Of a stretch of 64,000 nucleotides of DNA, positions 9,736 to 19,072 are shown piece after piece. Location of the stretch: contig CAZXUQ010000001.1 in NCBI GenBank assembly GCA_964644075.1, positions 124,001 to 188,000 on the forward strand, in the 5' to 3' direction. Below the pieces are notes generated by a model. That model saw only the letters and a list, made by a program, of their open reading frames with translations. It searched no databases and was not told the origin of the DNA. The number at the start of each line of letters is the position of its first letter. Position 1 is the first letter of the stretch. The stretch is from JAGOMW01 sp964644075 (GTDB lineage Bacteria > Patescibacteriota > Gracilibacteria > BD1-5 > UBA2023). A program made the translations under genes and the position numbers.

Positions 9736-9788
9736 AGCTTGATAATTAGGAAAAATAGATAGACTATTGCTAATAATAGAAAAATGTT

Positions 9789-10349
9789 ATGAAAAGGCAA
9801 TTGCTCGGATCACAATCTGGCTTTACATTGTTCGAATTAATGATTGTAATAGCAATATTTTCAGCGTTTGTCGTCGTAACAGGTTCTTTTGACTGGAGAC
9901 CTCAGACTGATATAGAAAAGGCGGATCGCATGCAGGTAGTCATCTCGAGTACCCTCAGAAAAGAAGTCCAAGATATATCGATCGGGAAGATGCCAAAACG
10001 TGATGGAAAAACATCAACGACAACTCTGCTCACGATCGGAACAGGTGGAATCATCACAAGCTATAATAACAGTATTTGAGAGATATCGAGCGGATCTTTT
10101 CTTTTTCCATTTTTTGATGGAGATACAAAATATGTCATCAGAAATGTTACCTGGACGGGAAGCTCGACGAACAGCGGACTCACAGATAGTGGCATCGTCA
10201 TGATAACGACAAGTGGTATTACATTTAGTGGGGCTGGGATCAGCGGATCAGGATACACTCTTCTCGATATCCGAGTCGGGTACAATAACGCTACACGACG
10301 AGTCACACTCGATCGACGAACTGGAAAGATTACTGAGAGTAAGCAGTAG
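9789..10349 (+). CDS. Type IV pilin-like protein
   Basis: The N-terminus carries a prepilin cleavage and methylation motif, GFTLFELMIVIAIF, after a short basic leader MKRQLLGSQS, followed by a hydrophobic helix. Cleavage would fall before FTLFE. The rest (186 aa in all) is a Ser/Thr/Gly-rich globular part. It could be a minor pilin or pseudopilin; no pilus assembly genes are adjacent. The last 20 bp overlap the 3' end of hflX on the other strand. Confidence 0.8.
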
Positions 10350-11448
10350 TGAGTAACTCACCACAGAGAGACTTGAGTGCCTCAATCCCCTCTCCTGTAT
10401 GGGCAGAGAGGACTACGGGATCAAGGTGAGAAAACTTCGCGAGGAGTTCTTTTTTTTGCTCGGGAGAGAGCGTATCTGATTTATTGAAAACATAGATTTT
10501 CCTCTGCTCCGCTCATATACTCATGAGAGTCTCATCGACGAGTGATATCTTCTCATCGATCCATGGATCACCCGCATCCACGACATGGAGGAGGAGGTCA
10601 CTCTCGATCGAGTCCTCCAGTGTCGAGCGAAATGCTGCGATAAGATCAGGTGGGAGATCTCGGATAAATCCGATCGTGTCATTGACAAGGACTTCCTTCC
10701 CTTCTCACTCGACTTCTCATGCGAGCCACATCTTCGCAACACTGGTTCCGAGAGTAGCAAAAAGTTTATCCTCGGCAAGAACTCACTTCCGAGTGAGAGT
10801 GTTAAAAAGTGATGACTTCCCTGCATTGGTATATCAGACGATGCCGATGGTCGCGAGTCACTTTCGCTTGCGAGCATCACGGTGGAGTTCACGAGTACGC
10901 TCATAGGTTTTGAGTTTTTCTCTGAGGACGAGTTCCTGATCTCGGAGATGTCGTTTCATGATCTCGGTATTGGTTTCTCACTGTCATTTTGCATTTTTGG
11001 ATCATCCTCACTGACGCGAGAGCTCCATACCCATACCATAGATACGCGGTCACATATGCTTGATCGCTGCGAGTTCGATCTGGAGCTTGGACTCTGGAGA
11101 GACAGCATGGAGGGCAAATATCTTCAGGATGAGATCCACTCGATCCCACGCTTTCATTTTTGATTTCGCGAGACGGAGATGCTCATTTACATTCCACACT
11201 TGCGCGGGCTTCATGATATTCCCGATGATGAGGAGCTCTGCCCCGAGATCGTCACCGAGTGCGATGAGCTCATCGAGCTTCCCTGATCACACAAATGTCC
11301 GATAGTCGGGACTATGCTTCTTCTGTACACGACGTACGATCGTCACTCCTCAGTAGGTTGAGACGAGTGACTCGAGTTCATGCATGCGGTGCGAGAGTTC
11401 TTGTTCCGAGAGTCAGTGTGGTGCGATGTCGATGATGATAGTTTTCAT
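10330..11448 (-). CDS. hflX: GTPase HflX
   Basis: A ribosome-associated GTPase that splits stalled ribosomes. The N-terminal domain contains VGSGKLDELI and AELLIIGN. A middle region holds the family hallmark GPRIYGMGMELSREGGGSK region. The G domain has GIVGYTNAGKSS (G1), DTIGFIRDLP (G3) and NKSD (G4). The Gly of IVGYTNAGKS is UGA. Length (372 aa) is normal. Its ATG overlaps the stop of the upstream lipoprotein gene (TAATG), indicating translational coupling. Confidence 0.93.
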
Positions 11449-12134
11449 TATGGTGTGATACGCAGGATTATAGGGAGTTTTTCATTTTCTCGAAATCCTT
11501 TTTTCCCATCATAGTAGGCTGTCGATGGTCCGCCGTCGAGATTGAGGAGGTCAAAAGACTTTCTCTGAGCAAATCTCCGATCCTTCTGAATCATTTTCCC
11601 CACTTCGAGGAGTGAATGTTTCTCTGGAAATACAAAGAAAAATACTTCCCGTGTAGAGTGATCGAGTCCGATAAGGGTACGCTCATGCGGTTCCCCTGCA
11701 TGCCAGGAGTGAGAAAAATCAGATGCCAGTTGTCACTCATTGATCACGAGTGGTCATGCCTGGAAGGCAAAATTTTGTTTCGAGCAGAGCGTCTTCTGCC
11801 ATGCTTCATTGGCCATGATACTATAAACTCCATCACAGTCACTGAATACATGAGAGAGATTGGGGTCATCCGTTCGGAGTGGGAACGTTTCTCGGTTTTC
11901 ACTCACCCAGAGTCCTGCAGGAATAGAGGCTCACGAACTATCCATACCAAAATACGAACCATTGAGAGTGATACTTCCTGGTGTATAGAGATTTTTTGTA
12001 GTCTGAGTTCTTCAGGAGTCATAGAAAATTTCGAACCCATGCGGGGCTAGGAAAACTTGGTAGCCAACAGAGTTCGATTGCCTCGAACAAGAAAAAGTGA
12101 GAAATGTAAGAAAAAAAAGAAGGAAAATTTTCAT
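11448..12134 (-). CDS. Phosphodiester glycosidase (NAGPA) family lipoprotein
   Basis: A 228-aa lipoprotein: the signal peptide ends in the lipobox LTFSC. The body shows features of the NAGPA/DUF2233 fold: LNGSYFGMD in the first half and the family motif LNLDGGPSTAYY near the C-terminus, which forms the active site in the human uncovering enzyme. Bacterial members cleave phosphodiester-linked sugars or wall polymers; the substrate here is unknown. It lies between the GNAT pair and hflX in a leftward transcript. Confidence 0.8.
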
Positions 12135-12138
12135 AGTA

Positions 12139-12657
12139 TTAGAGATTTATCCAGTAGAGTTTGAGATTTTTTTGGTCTCTTTCACGCCACATTATACGAT
12201 CGAGTATTCATCCACATGTCTCTATAGTTTTCCATGAAGCTAGGTTTGTTTCATCTGCAGATATGAGGACTTTTTCAAGAGAGAGTTTTCTTGCTTCTTC
12301 GAGTCAGAGACGAAGCATTTCTTTCGCGAGTCACCGACCTCGTGCACTCGGACGTAGTCCGTATCCGATATGACCTCAGCCATCACCGTCGGCAGAAAGC
12401 CTCGGATGGTCGATATGGTGACGGATCTGGAGTGCTCAGAGGATATCTTCACCATCCATAAAGAAAAAAAGTGTACTATTGACTCACCATCCATTATTCA
12501 CCCTATCTTCCTCTATTATACCAAGAAATTCTTCATACGTTTCTCACGCGAAAAGTCGACGTGGACTTGTCGGAATTTCTTCAAAGTTTCTCCATTCTCG
12601 GGTCATATCGAGGTAGCGAGATTTATGCGAGATGTCGGGGAAAGTGAGGTGGAGCAT
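12139..12657 (-). CDS. GNAT family N-acetyltransferase (copy 1)
   Basis: A 172-aa GNAT enzyme. The acetyl-CoA site reads GHIGYGLRPSARGRGLAKEM, close to the R/Q-x-x-G-x-G/A consensus, and VLISADETNLASWKTIETCG is the family's C-terminal region. It starts immediately after the stop of a sister GNAT (TAA-ATG) and both begin with nearly the same words (MLHLTFPDISHKS / MFHLTFPNISHKS), so they arose by tandem duplication. The substrate is unknown. Confidence 0.85.
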
Positions 12658-13158
12658 TTAGGAGAATTTATATCGATGCTTTAGTATAGCATTTTTCGTG
12701 ATTTTCTCAAAACAGACTCATCCCAAAGATTCAATGATATGACACGATGTGATATTTTCCACATCAGCTGAGACAATGATATCAACAATTCATAACTCTC
12801 TAGCTTTACTAAGAGCAATTTGCATGAGTGTTTTTCCATATCATTTTCATCGTTCACTCGGCCGTATACTGTATCCTATATGTCCTCATGTTTCGTGAAG
12901 ATGTGGATGATCGATGTGATGACGGATCTGTGTAGCACCGATAATCTGGTCTCCAGAGATCAGGAAAAAAAGATGCGCTGGAACAAAATCATCTTTAGGA
13001 TGTGCAATATCTGTCGTTACATAATCCAAAAAATCTTCATACGTATCACCATAGGTAAGTCTCGAAGGTATAATATTCGCATCTATCGATCTATACTCCT
13101 GGATAAGTTCTTCAAATTGTGATTTATGCGAGATGTTTGGGAAGGTGAGATGGAACAT
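12658..13158 (-). CDS. GNAT family N-acetyltransferase (copy 2)
   Basis: A 166-aa paralogue of the next gene downstream. The CoA motif is HIGYSIRPSERGKGYGKTL, where two of the glycines (RGKGYG) are UGA; the C-terminal half has IVSADVENITSCHIIESLG. A shared IRHHIDHP block before the CoA motif supports duplication. It is more AT-rich than copy 1. Start and stop codons abut its neighbours on both sides (TAAATG), so the three genes phosphatase-GNAT-GNAT are one unit. Confidence 0.85.
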
Positions 13159-13617
13159 TTATAGAGATTTTACTAAGGAATCTATAGAGTGAATAATTTC
13201 TAATTGTTTCTTTTTATCATCAATACCATGAGGATCGGTGATAGGATGTATGAGTACTTGCTTTTTATTTTTATGAAAGTACTCATATACTGACTTATTT
13301 TCTATCTTACACTCTTCATCAATGGGGCTATTAGGAGTTGGGTCGTAAAGAAATACAATTTTACTGATTTTATTAAGAATATTTTTATCAATATCTGCTC
13401 AATATTTGATAGATTTATCCTTTAGCGATATTCAAAAATATCTATCTAATACTTGTGCTATTTTTGTCTCGAAAACTATATATTTTCCCTTTCGTGCCTC
13501 TACTCATGCTATACTTATAGAACTCTCAGATCAGTACATAGAGTTGTAAAGTGCTTCTGCTATTTGAGATCTTCAAACATTTGCCTTACAGATGAATAGA
13601 ACTGATGGATACTTCAT
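13159..13617 (-). CDS. Low-molecular-weight protein tyrosine phosphatase family protein
   Basis: A 152-aa protein starting MKYPSVLFICKANVGRSQ. The C-x5-R-S loop (CKANVGRS) at residues 10-17 is the catalytic signature of LMW phosphatases and arsenate reductases, and the Gly in it is UGA. ITDPHG in the C-terminal part supplies the D-P general acid motif. Protein-tyrosine phosphatase and arsenate reductase cannot be told apart. It is AT-rich like the following GNAT copy and lies 5 bp after trpS. Confidence 0.8.
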
Positions 13618-13622
13618 ATCTC

Positions 13623-14600
13623 TTAACTCACTCCCACCTTCCCCTTCACCACTGCCATCTTCGCATCGAGTCTCGCATTCATGATTTTCGCTCACTCACC
13701 GAGTTTCGCTTCGACGATCTCTGGGTTTTCGAGGAGTTTTTCTCTCGCTTCGCGGTAGGGTCGGAGATACTCGGTGAGGACTTCGAGGAGGGCAGTTTTG
13801 GCATGACCATATCAGAACCCGATATTTTCTGACTCATACTTCACGCGCATCTCTGCTACTTGTTCAGGGGTCGCGAATACTCGATAGAGGTTAAATATCG
13901 CACATTCATCAGGATTTTTCTTTCGCTCATCGACTCACTCAGATCCTGAGACGATCGACATCACTCTTTTTTTCAAGGTTTTCTCGTCATCAAATACTCC
14001 GATGAAGTTATCATAACTCTTACTCATCTTACGACCATCGATACCAGGAAGTGTCTCGACTGTCTTCGTGATGATCGCCTCTGGCTCGGTGAATGTATCA
14101 CCGTATGTTTTATTGAACGCGCGAGCGATATCTCGCGTCATCTCGAGGTGCTGGAGCTGATCCTTCCCGACTGGCACCGCATCGATATCGTATCCGAGGA
14201 TATCGGCCGCCATGAGGATCGGGTAGTTGAAAACTCACATGTTGATATCAGTATTTTTTGCCTCACTGTCTTTGAAACTATGCGCCCGGAGCATGAGTGA
14301 ATACGGCGTGACATTGGCGATGACCCACATGAGTTTCGTGATATCTCCTATGTCTGACTGACGAAATATCCGAACTGGGGTATCGATACCGAGGATAGCG
14401 AAATACTCGACCGCGAGCTCGAACGACTGATGTGAGAGTGTCGCACCATCCTTCACGCTCGTGAGTGCATGGAGATCCGCGATAAATATCGCAGCGTCAT
14501 TGCCTTTCGCGAGGTCACGAAATGGCAAGAGAGCACCCATGAGATTTCAGAGGTGCATGGATGATCCAGTAGGCTTGACTCAGGTGATGATTTTTTTCAT
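13623..14600 (-). CDS. trpS: Tryptophanyl-tRNA synthetase
   Basis: Class I synthetase charging tRNA-Trp; 325 aa, a normal bacterial length. The HIGH-type motif reads GVKPTGSSMHLGN at the N-terminus, with two UGA glycines, and the KMSKS motif lies in GIDGRKMSKSYDN near residue 190. ADLHALT and the DILGYDIDAVPVGKDQLQH region are typical for TrpRS. It sits in a leftward series between an Asp/Glu racemase and a phosphatase, without functional link to either. Confidence 0.95.
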
Positions 14601-14635
14601 ATGGTAAGTATAAGGAAAACGGAGGGAAAGGCAAA

Positions 14636-15352
14636 CTAATGCTTTCTATAATACAACTCACATGCTTTCGTGAGCGTGATTTCGAGCGGATCAATAAATG
14701 GAAGAGTCGATATGGCATCTGAAAATGCGATCGGAAGCTCAGTGCAACCAAGTAAGATGCACTCACATCACTGATCTTCAGACTCTCTAATAAGCGTATT
14801 CATAGAATCTCTATGGGAGGAAGTGAGAGGACTTCATGATATTACCGTATCTATGATTTGGTTCAAAGATTTCCTCATTTCTCTATCAGGGAGATATGTC
14901 TCTATAGAAGATGTGTGTAATCAACGAGTATACAATCAAGACTCAAGAGTTCTCGCAGATCAGAGAATAGCGACTTTCTTGTATCAGAATTTTTTAATAT
15001 GGTTCACGGTTTCATCGATAAGTGAGAGAATATTCACTGTATCTAGGCTATAACCTATATATATCTTCTCTCGATAGAGGTGCAAAGTATTACATGCCAT
15101 CAGCACTATATTCACCCCCGAAGAAAGCAGTCTCTGGAACTCATGATGAACCTGCATAATCGTTTCTCATTCATCGACCGCTCCATCGATGAGCGCTCGG
15201 ATAGGAATACTATCGATGAGTATATGAGGAAAATCCTGGTTTTTTGTGCCAGAAGAAAATAATTTGGATATTTCTAAGAGGAGTTCGTATGCCCGAAGTG
15301 ACGCATATGGTCACATGCCTCAGAGGATTCAAATAAGTGGATTTTTATACAT
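14636..15352 (-). CDS. Aspartate/glutamate racemase family protein
   Basis: A 238-aa PLP-independent racemase. The first motif is IGILGGMGPYASL (three UGA glycines). The two catalytic cysteines lie in LMACNTLH (about residue 85) and LLGCTELPIA (about 200). It belongs to the YgeA/RacD-like group; glutamate racemase MurI proteins usually start differently. A role in making a D-amino acid for the wall is possible. The upstream 269-aa unknown gene ends 11 bp before its start. Confidence 0.85.
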
Positions 15353-15363
15353 AAAATGGTGGA

Positions 15364-16173
15364 TTATAAAATAGATTGATCATATGCAATATGTGTATTC
15401 GAAATACTCGTGGATCATGTGACGAGTTTTCATGTGGCATCAATATAAGGTTCTTCGCTACTTTGTGGGTAGTATGGTGGTATATGCCCAGTACTCTGTA
15501 CGAGAAATATACTTTCATTGGCGCCAATCTGACTTTCGCAGAATTGCCCGAGGCGGAAAAATGGACGTTCCTTTTCTCATCCTATGACAATATTCTCTGC
15601 TCTTTCAGAGATATTACAAACGACATTGGCTGCTGCATAGTCATATGCACTTTCAGCATCTTTTCACTTACTCATAGCATATGCAGTAATCTTGGTCATA
15701 TCTGGCGAATTTGAAGTTCTCAAAACATATTTTACTTTTTCGAGAAGTTCTGGATCGATTTTCTTATCAAATTCAAAATCAATATTCTCTTCATGGTGTG
15801 GATAGTTTGCTCGAATATAGTCAAGAAGATATCTCTCCATACGGTTTGATATTTCGATTGCTTCGGTCTGACTCATTTCCTGACTCTTCGCAAGAAAATC
15901 TCTTGCCTGATAGAGAGTGTAGTGATAGTCATGGACTCAGAGTACATCGAGTCGATCCATTATTCGCAGTGTTGGTATGGCGATAGCTGGAAGCCTCAGA
16001 GGAAACCCTTTCGAAGAGATTCATATACCTGTCATAAATCCCAGAGAGGTTTTCTCTCACCTATGAAGTGAACAGGCAAGTCTTTCTAATTTTCTTGCTG
16101 AAGCATCATTGAGATTTCTATTTTTTCTGATTTTTGTATCATCTGTGAGAAGGAGTGCTCATAAAGTTTTCAT
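15364..16173 (-). CDS. Hypothetical protein, 269 aa
   Basis: The frame is open from ATG to TAA and contains nine UGA glycines. No signal peptide or membrane helix is seen. The N-terminal part (MKTLGALLLTDDTKIRKNRN) looks like a beta strand and basic loop. The middle has long charged helices (about 100-190) and the C-terminal part carries GEKERPFFRLGQFC and IPPYYPQ. I do not recognise the family. The tight spacing to the racemase suggests a shared pathway, for instance modification or transfer of an amino acid, but that is only context. Confidence 0.6.
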
Positions 16174-16319
16174 ATAGTAAAATGTAAGGAAATAATAAAA
16201 TCTGCCACGAGTTTCCTCATGACAGATATAGGAAAAAGGTCTACTAAAATATCCGCCAATGAGGAAGAGGGATATTCCACCAAGATGTGAGATAGTTTAT
16301 CTGAACCATATAATTTTTT

Positions 16320-16586
16320 TTATGGGAACACTTTTCTGAGTGCTCTTATTACTTCATTGGTACGGTACTCAACATCACTGTTATTATCTTCATGCATAGC
16401 AAGACGTCAGTTGACTCACCGAAAGCGAATCGCATATGTCCAAGTATCTACGATAGATTTAACATTGTTTGAGGCAAAAAGTATGAGTTCGTTAGTCGTT
16501 ATATTTTCAGGAAGATCTTTTGGTATTGCAGAAATGGGAAGAGAGGGAAAAACTTCTGTCCAACACGTTTGTTTATCAAGTTTCAT
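16320..16586 (-). CDS. Hypothetical protein, 88 aa
   Basis: A small soluble protein, MKLDKQTCWTEVFPSLPIS..., ending RTNEVIRALRKVFP. It is rich in polar residues, without membrane segments or known motifs. It starts about 14 bp downstream of a terminator hairpin, so it may be transcribed by readthrough or from an unseen promoter. The same frame stays open upstream to 16748 but would run through that hairpin, so I take the inner ATG at 16586. Function unknown. Confidence 0.5.
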
Positions 16587-16599
16587 AAAGATAAAAATA

Positions 16600-16632
16600 A
16601 TAGAAAATAAAAATCCGCCTTCTTTGGCGGAT
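16600..16632 (-). terminator. Leftward Rho-independent terminator
   Basis: A perfect 7-bp stem ATCCGCC/GGCGGAT (16613-16632), followed on the minus strand by TTTTATTTTC. It is the second of two leftward terminators in the 327-bp gap 16587-16913. Confidence 0.75.
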
Positions 16633-16748
16633 GAAAAGAGTTCTGCAAAAAATTTGCACGAAAGATCATGCCGCCAATGCGAGAGATAGTGGTGCCAGAT
16701 ATTTTGCCAAGATTGTTTTGATTTGAAGTAGATGTACATAGTGAGCAT

Positions 16749-16878
16749 AAAAAAATCCCCCGAAAGTTTTAGAGAAACTCACGGAGGATGTATGGAGATT
16801 TTGAGAAAATCACTACGCCATAATACCACACCGTGAGGTGAGGGTATGATGCCAAGATGATTTTACAAGTCAGAACAT
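16749..16878 (-). ncRNA. Candidate small RNA, about 130 nt
   Basis: In a gap without a clear gene, the minus strand has TTGCAT (16907-16912), a 16-bp spacer, TATAAG (16885-16890), and 130 nt later a terminator whose long stem ends GGGGGA followed by seven T. In between lies a hairpin built from CATCATACC/GGTATTATG (one mismatch) and CACC/GGTG. No open frame of note fills it. The parts have the layout of an independent small RNA, but I match no known family; it could also be a long leader. Confidence 0.35.
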
Positions 16879-16913
16879 ACTTCACTTATATAGAAAGGGT
16901 GAGAAAATGCAAA

Positions 16914-17474
16914 TTAATTTTTATTTTTGTATCGATGCATATCTCGTGATGAGTCTGCCTGAGCAAGATAGCTCCGATGGTGAGCATTCCAGTTGCGCAT
17001 GAATGCTGTACCGACATCGTGAAGTTGCTCGTTCTCATAGTCATCCATGACACTCGGCGTCACATGTCACCGCAGATCAGATCGTGCCTCATCGAAAGAT
17101 AGTGGCGCAAGACGATCGATGCGATCGAGATGGAGCGTCTTCCATCATCACTTCCCAGATTTCTCACTCTCGAGCTCATAGACATCAGTCGCGATCGTAT
17201 GACGAGCTCACGGTGCAGATACTCTGAGGATACTCCCCTTGGTCGGGTGGGCGACACGAGTGAAGCGTGCGCGAGTTGCCTTCTGGAGATAGAGACTCTT
17301 CGGCACCACGATGCGAGTGATGCCATGATAGGAGATCGGCATCGCGAGAGCAGCATGGATTTTTTGCTCGATCACCTGTGCGAGTATATGGATTTTTTGC
17401 TGATCATGTTCTGTAAAATAGTGTGGGATGTATGGTTCGATGTCGCGTCCAGCGACGAGGAGAGGTTGTGTCAT
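16914..17474 (-). CDS. Hypothetical protein, 186 aa
   Basis: The frame is open from ATG to TAA with several UGA glycines. The first half has helices (EHDQQKIHILAQVIEQKIHA), then beta-like segments (GITRIVVPKSLYLQ, GSILRVSAPGARH), and the C-terminal quarter is rich in Asp, Asn and His (MDDYENEQLHDVGTAFMRNW). No known motif was found. It is divergent from the TrmB-type regulator and shares with it a gap that holds a palindromic operator, so it is probably that regulator's target. Confidence 0.6.
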
Positions 17475-17536
17475 AGAGGAGGAGATAAAAAAATAAAAGC
17501 ATGGACAGGATATCGCAAAAAATACTCCATGAAAAG

Positions 17537-17633
17537 AAAGTACTAAAATCTGTACTTTATAAAAAATAGTATTTCTATTTTTCCTTTACTCATAATAAAA
17601 ATACATATACTATATCTGTACTAAAATCTATAC
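17537..17633. promoter_or_regulatory. Operator pair and promoter of the TrmB-type regulator
   Basis: Two copies of TACTAAAATCTRTAC lie at 17541-17555 and 17619-17633. The first is part of a palindrome AAAGTAC-N8-GTACTTT (17537-17558). A promoter TTTACT (17585-17590), 15 bp, TATACT (17606-17611) places transcription start inside the second copy. The spacing suggests autoregulation and control of the divergent 186-aa gene. This is inferred from sequence symmetry only. Confidence 0.5.
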
Positions 17634-17636
17634 ACT

Positions 17637-18386
17637 ATGATGGAAAAATACAAGCGCCTCCTCATGCGACTCGGTATGAGTGACGAAGAAATCAGCGTCT
17701 ATCTGGTTCTCCTCGAACATCCTCATATCACGATCAGCGATATCGCGAAATACACTGGCACCTATAGGCCAGCAGTCTATCGATCGATATGAGCACTCAT
17801 GGATGCTGGGTATGTCGAGCGATCTCTCCTCGAGGGGAGGAGGTACTACTATCACGCAGCTCATCCTGAGAAACTCAGGGAAAAAGTGAGAGAACTCGCA
17901 GAGACGGCATCGAGACTCCTCCCAGAACTCGGGCTCATCTACGAAAAGCGTCATACTACTCCGTCACTCTCCCTCCATGAAGGGATCGATGCAATACGAG
18001 AGCTCCATATCGATATCGTGAACTCACTTCCTCACGGCTCTGAGTACTCTATCTATACATCACTCGAGTCCTCATCTCCGAAACGCGCACTCGCACTCTC
18101 TGAAAAATATAAAAAAATCCAGAGAGAAAAAGAACTCTCACGCCATATCATATCGAGTGATACTCGAGAAGGATGAGAAAAAAAAGATCCCTACGAAGAA
18201 ATCACTCTCCTCCCAAAATCAAATACTCCCCTCGATGGATCGATGACTAAAATCATCGCATGAGATACGGTGACAATGATCGACCATGAGAGTACATTTG
18301 CCTGGCAGATACGACACCACTGATTTGCTCGATATGAAGAGCAGATATTCCGAGTGATCGAACAGTTACAGAAGAGGCCAAAATAA
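17637..18386 (+). CDS. TrmB family transcriptional regulator
   Basis: A 249-aa regulator. The N-terminal winged helix reads LLMRLGMSDEEISVYLVLLE, then ISDIAKYTGTYRPAVYRSIG as the recognition helix, and GYVERSLLEGRRYYYHAAHP as the wing, the standard TrmB/HTH_AraC-like arrangement. A coiled helix follows (LREKVRELAETASRLLPELG) and then a ligand-binding-like C-terminal domain resembling a PLD-type fold. A second ATG directly follows the first, so the start could be 17640. The operator repeats upstream suggest it controls itself. Confidence 0.85.
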
Positions 18387-18411
18387 AACCTCATGTTTCC
18401 ATGAGGTTTTT
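18385..18411. terminator. Bidirectional Rho-independent terminator
   Basis: A perfect 11-bp stem AAAACCTCATG/CATGAGGTTTT with a TTTC loop. T runs on both strands let it serve the regulator (rightward) and the histone H1-like gene (leftward). Confidence 0.85.
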
Positions 18412-18413
18412 GA

Positions 18414-18971
18414 TTATTTTTTCTTTGGAGGAGCGACGAACTTTTTTGCTGGAGCTTTTGGAGCTGGTTTTTTTGCTGGAGCTGGAGTAGGCTTTGGAGC
18501 GACTACTGTTGGAGCTGGGGCAGCTTTTGGAGCTGGTTTTGCAGCAACTTTCTTTGCTGGGGCTTTCTTTGCGACTGGCTTTTTGGCAGGAGCTTTTTTC
18601 ACTGCTGGTTTTGCAGCAACTTTTTTTACAGCTACAGCTGGTTTTTTTGCTACTGGCTTCTTTGCTGGTGATTTTTTAGGAGCGACTTTCTTTGCAGGAG
18701 TCTTTTTCGCTACTGGCTTCTTGGCAGGAGCTTTTTTCACTGCTGGTTTTGCAGCGACTTTCTTTGCTACTGGCTTTTTTGCTGGAGCTTTCTTTGCGAC
18801 TTTTTTAGCTTTCTTTGCCTTCTTCTCTGCTTCTTTTTTGGCTTTCTTTGCCATTTTTTCCGCCTCCTTCTCGCGTTTTTTACGAGCTTTCTCTTCAGCT
18901 TTTTGAGCTTTTTTCGCGAGCTTTACCGGATCCATATCCTTGTCGGATTTCTTGTGCTTGTGGTGTGCCAT
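18414..18971 (-). CDS. Histone H1-like Lys/Ala/Pro-rich protein
   Basis: A 185-aa, very basic protein. An N-terminal charged coil (about 20-65: KAEEKARKKREKEAEKMAKK) is followed by repeated PAKKPVAKK, VAAKPAVKK and TPAKK units, like the C-terminal tail of eukaryotic H1 and bacterial Hc1/AlgP proteins. It would bind DNA or RNA without sequence preference. The DNA itself is repetitive, with near-identical blocks, so copy number of the units may vary between strains. The start MAHHKHKK was chosen because it begins the basic composition. Confidence 0.8.
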   Translation of the reverse strand: MAHHKHKKSDKDMDPVKLAKKAQKAEEKARKKREKEAEKMAKKAKKEAEKKAKKAKKVAKKAPAKKPVAKKVAAKPAVKKAPAKKPVAKKTPAKKVAPKKSPAKKPVAKKPAVAVKKVAAKPAVKKAPAKKPVAKKAPAKKVAAKPAPKAAPAPTVVAPKPTPAPAKKPAPKAPAKKFVAPPKKK

Positions 18972-19072
18972 AGGTGAAAAATAATATGATATGAGCCATC
19001 CTATGAAAAAAGGTGGACATGTCAAGAGATACTCCTTATGGTATTTGCATTCTCGCTTGAAAAAATAGATTT

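Noticed and set aside
10521..10906. Overlapping frames of 127 codons on both strands inside hflX.
   Set aside because: They lie out of frame with the GTPase motifs and show Ser/Arg-rich shadow composition.
13623..13665. The C-termini of TrpS (KMAVVKGKVG) and ThyA (KMAVVGGMVG) look alike and their DNA ends share words.
   Set aside because: The similarity covers about ten residues at the ends of unrelated proteins, with no repeat structure around either, so chance is the simpler explanation.
16416..16748. The 88-aa frame extended upstream to an ATG at 16748 (adds WQNIWHHYLSHWR and more).
   Set aside because: The extension runs through a perfect terminator hairpin and has unusual composition; the inner start is preferred.
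18494..18906. Rightward frames rich in Phe, Leu and Ala opposite the histone H1-like gene.
   Set aside because: They are the complement of Lys/Ala repeats (TTT/CTT and GCT/AGC); the minus-strand protein has a sensible start and terminator.
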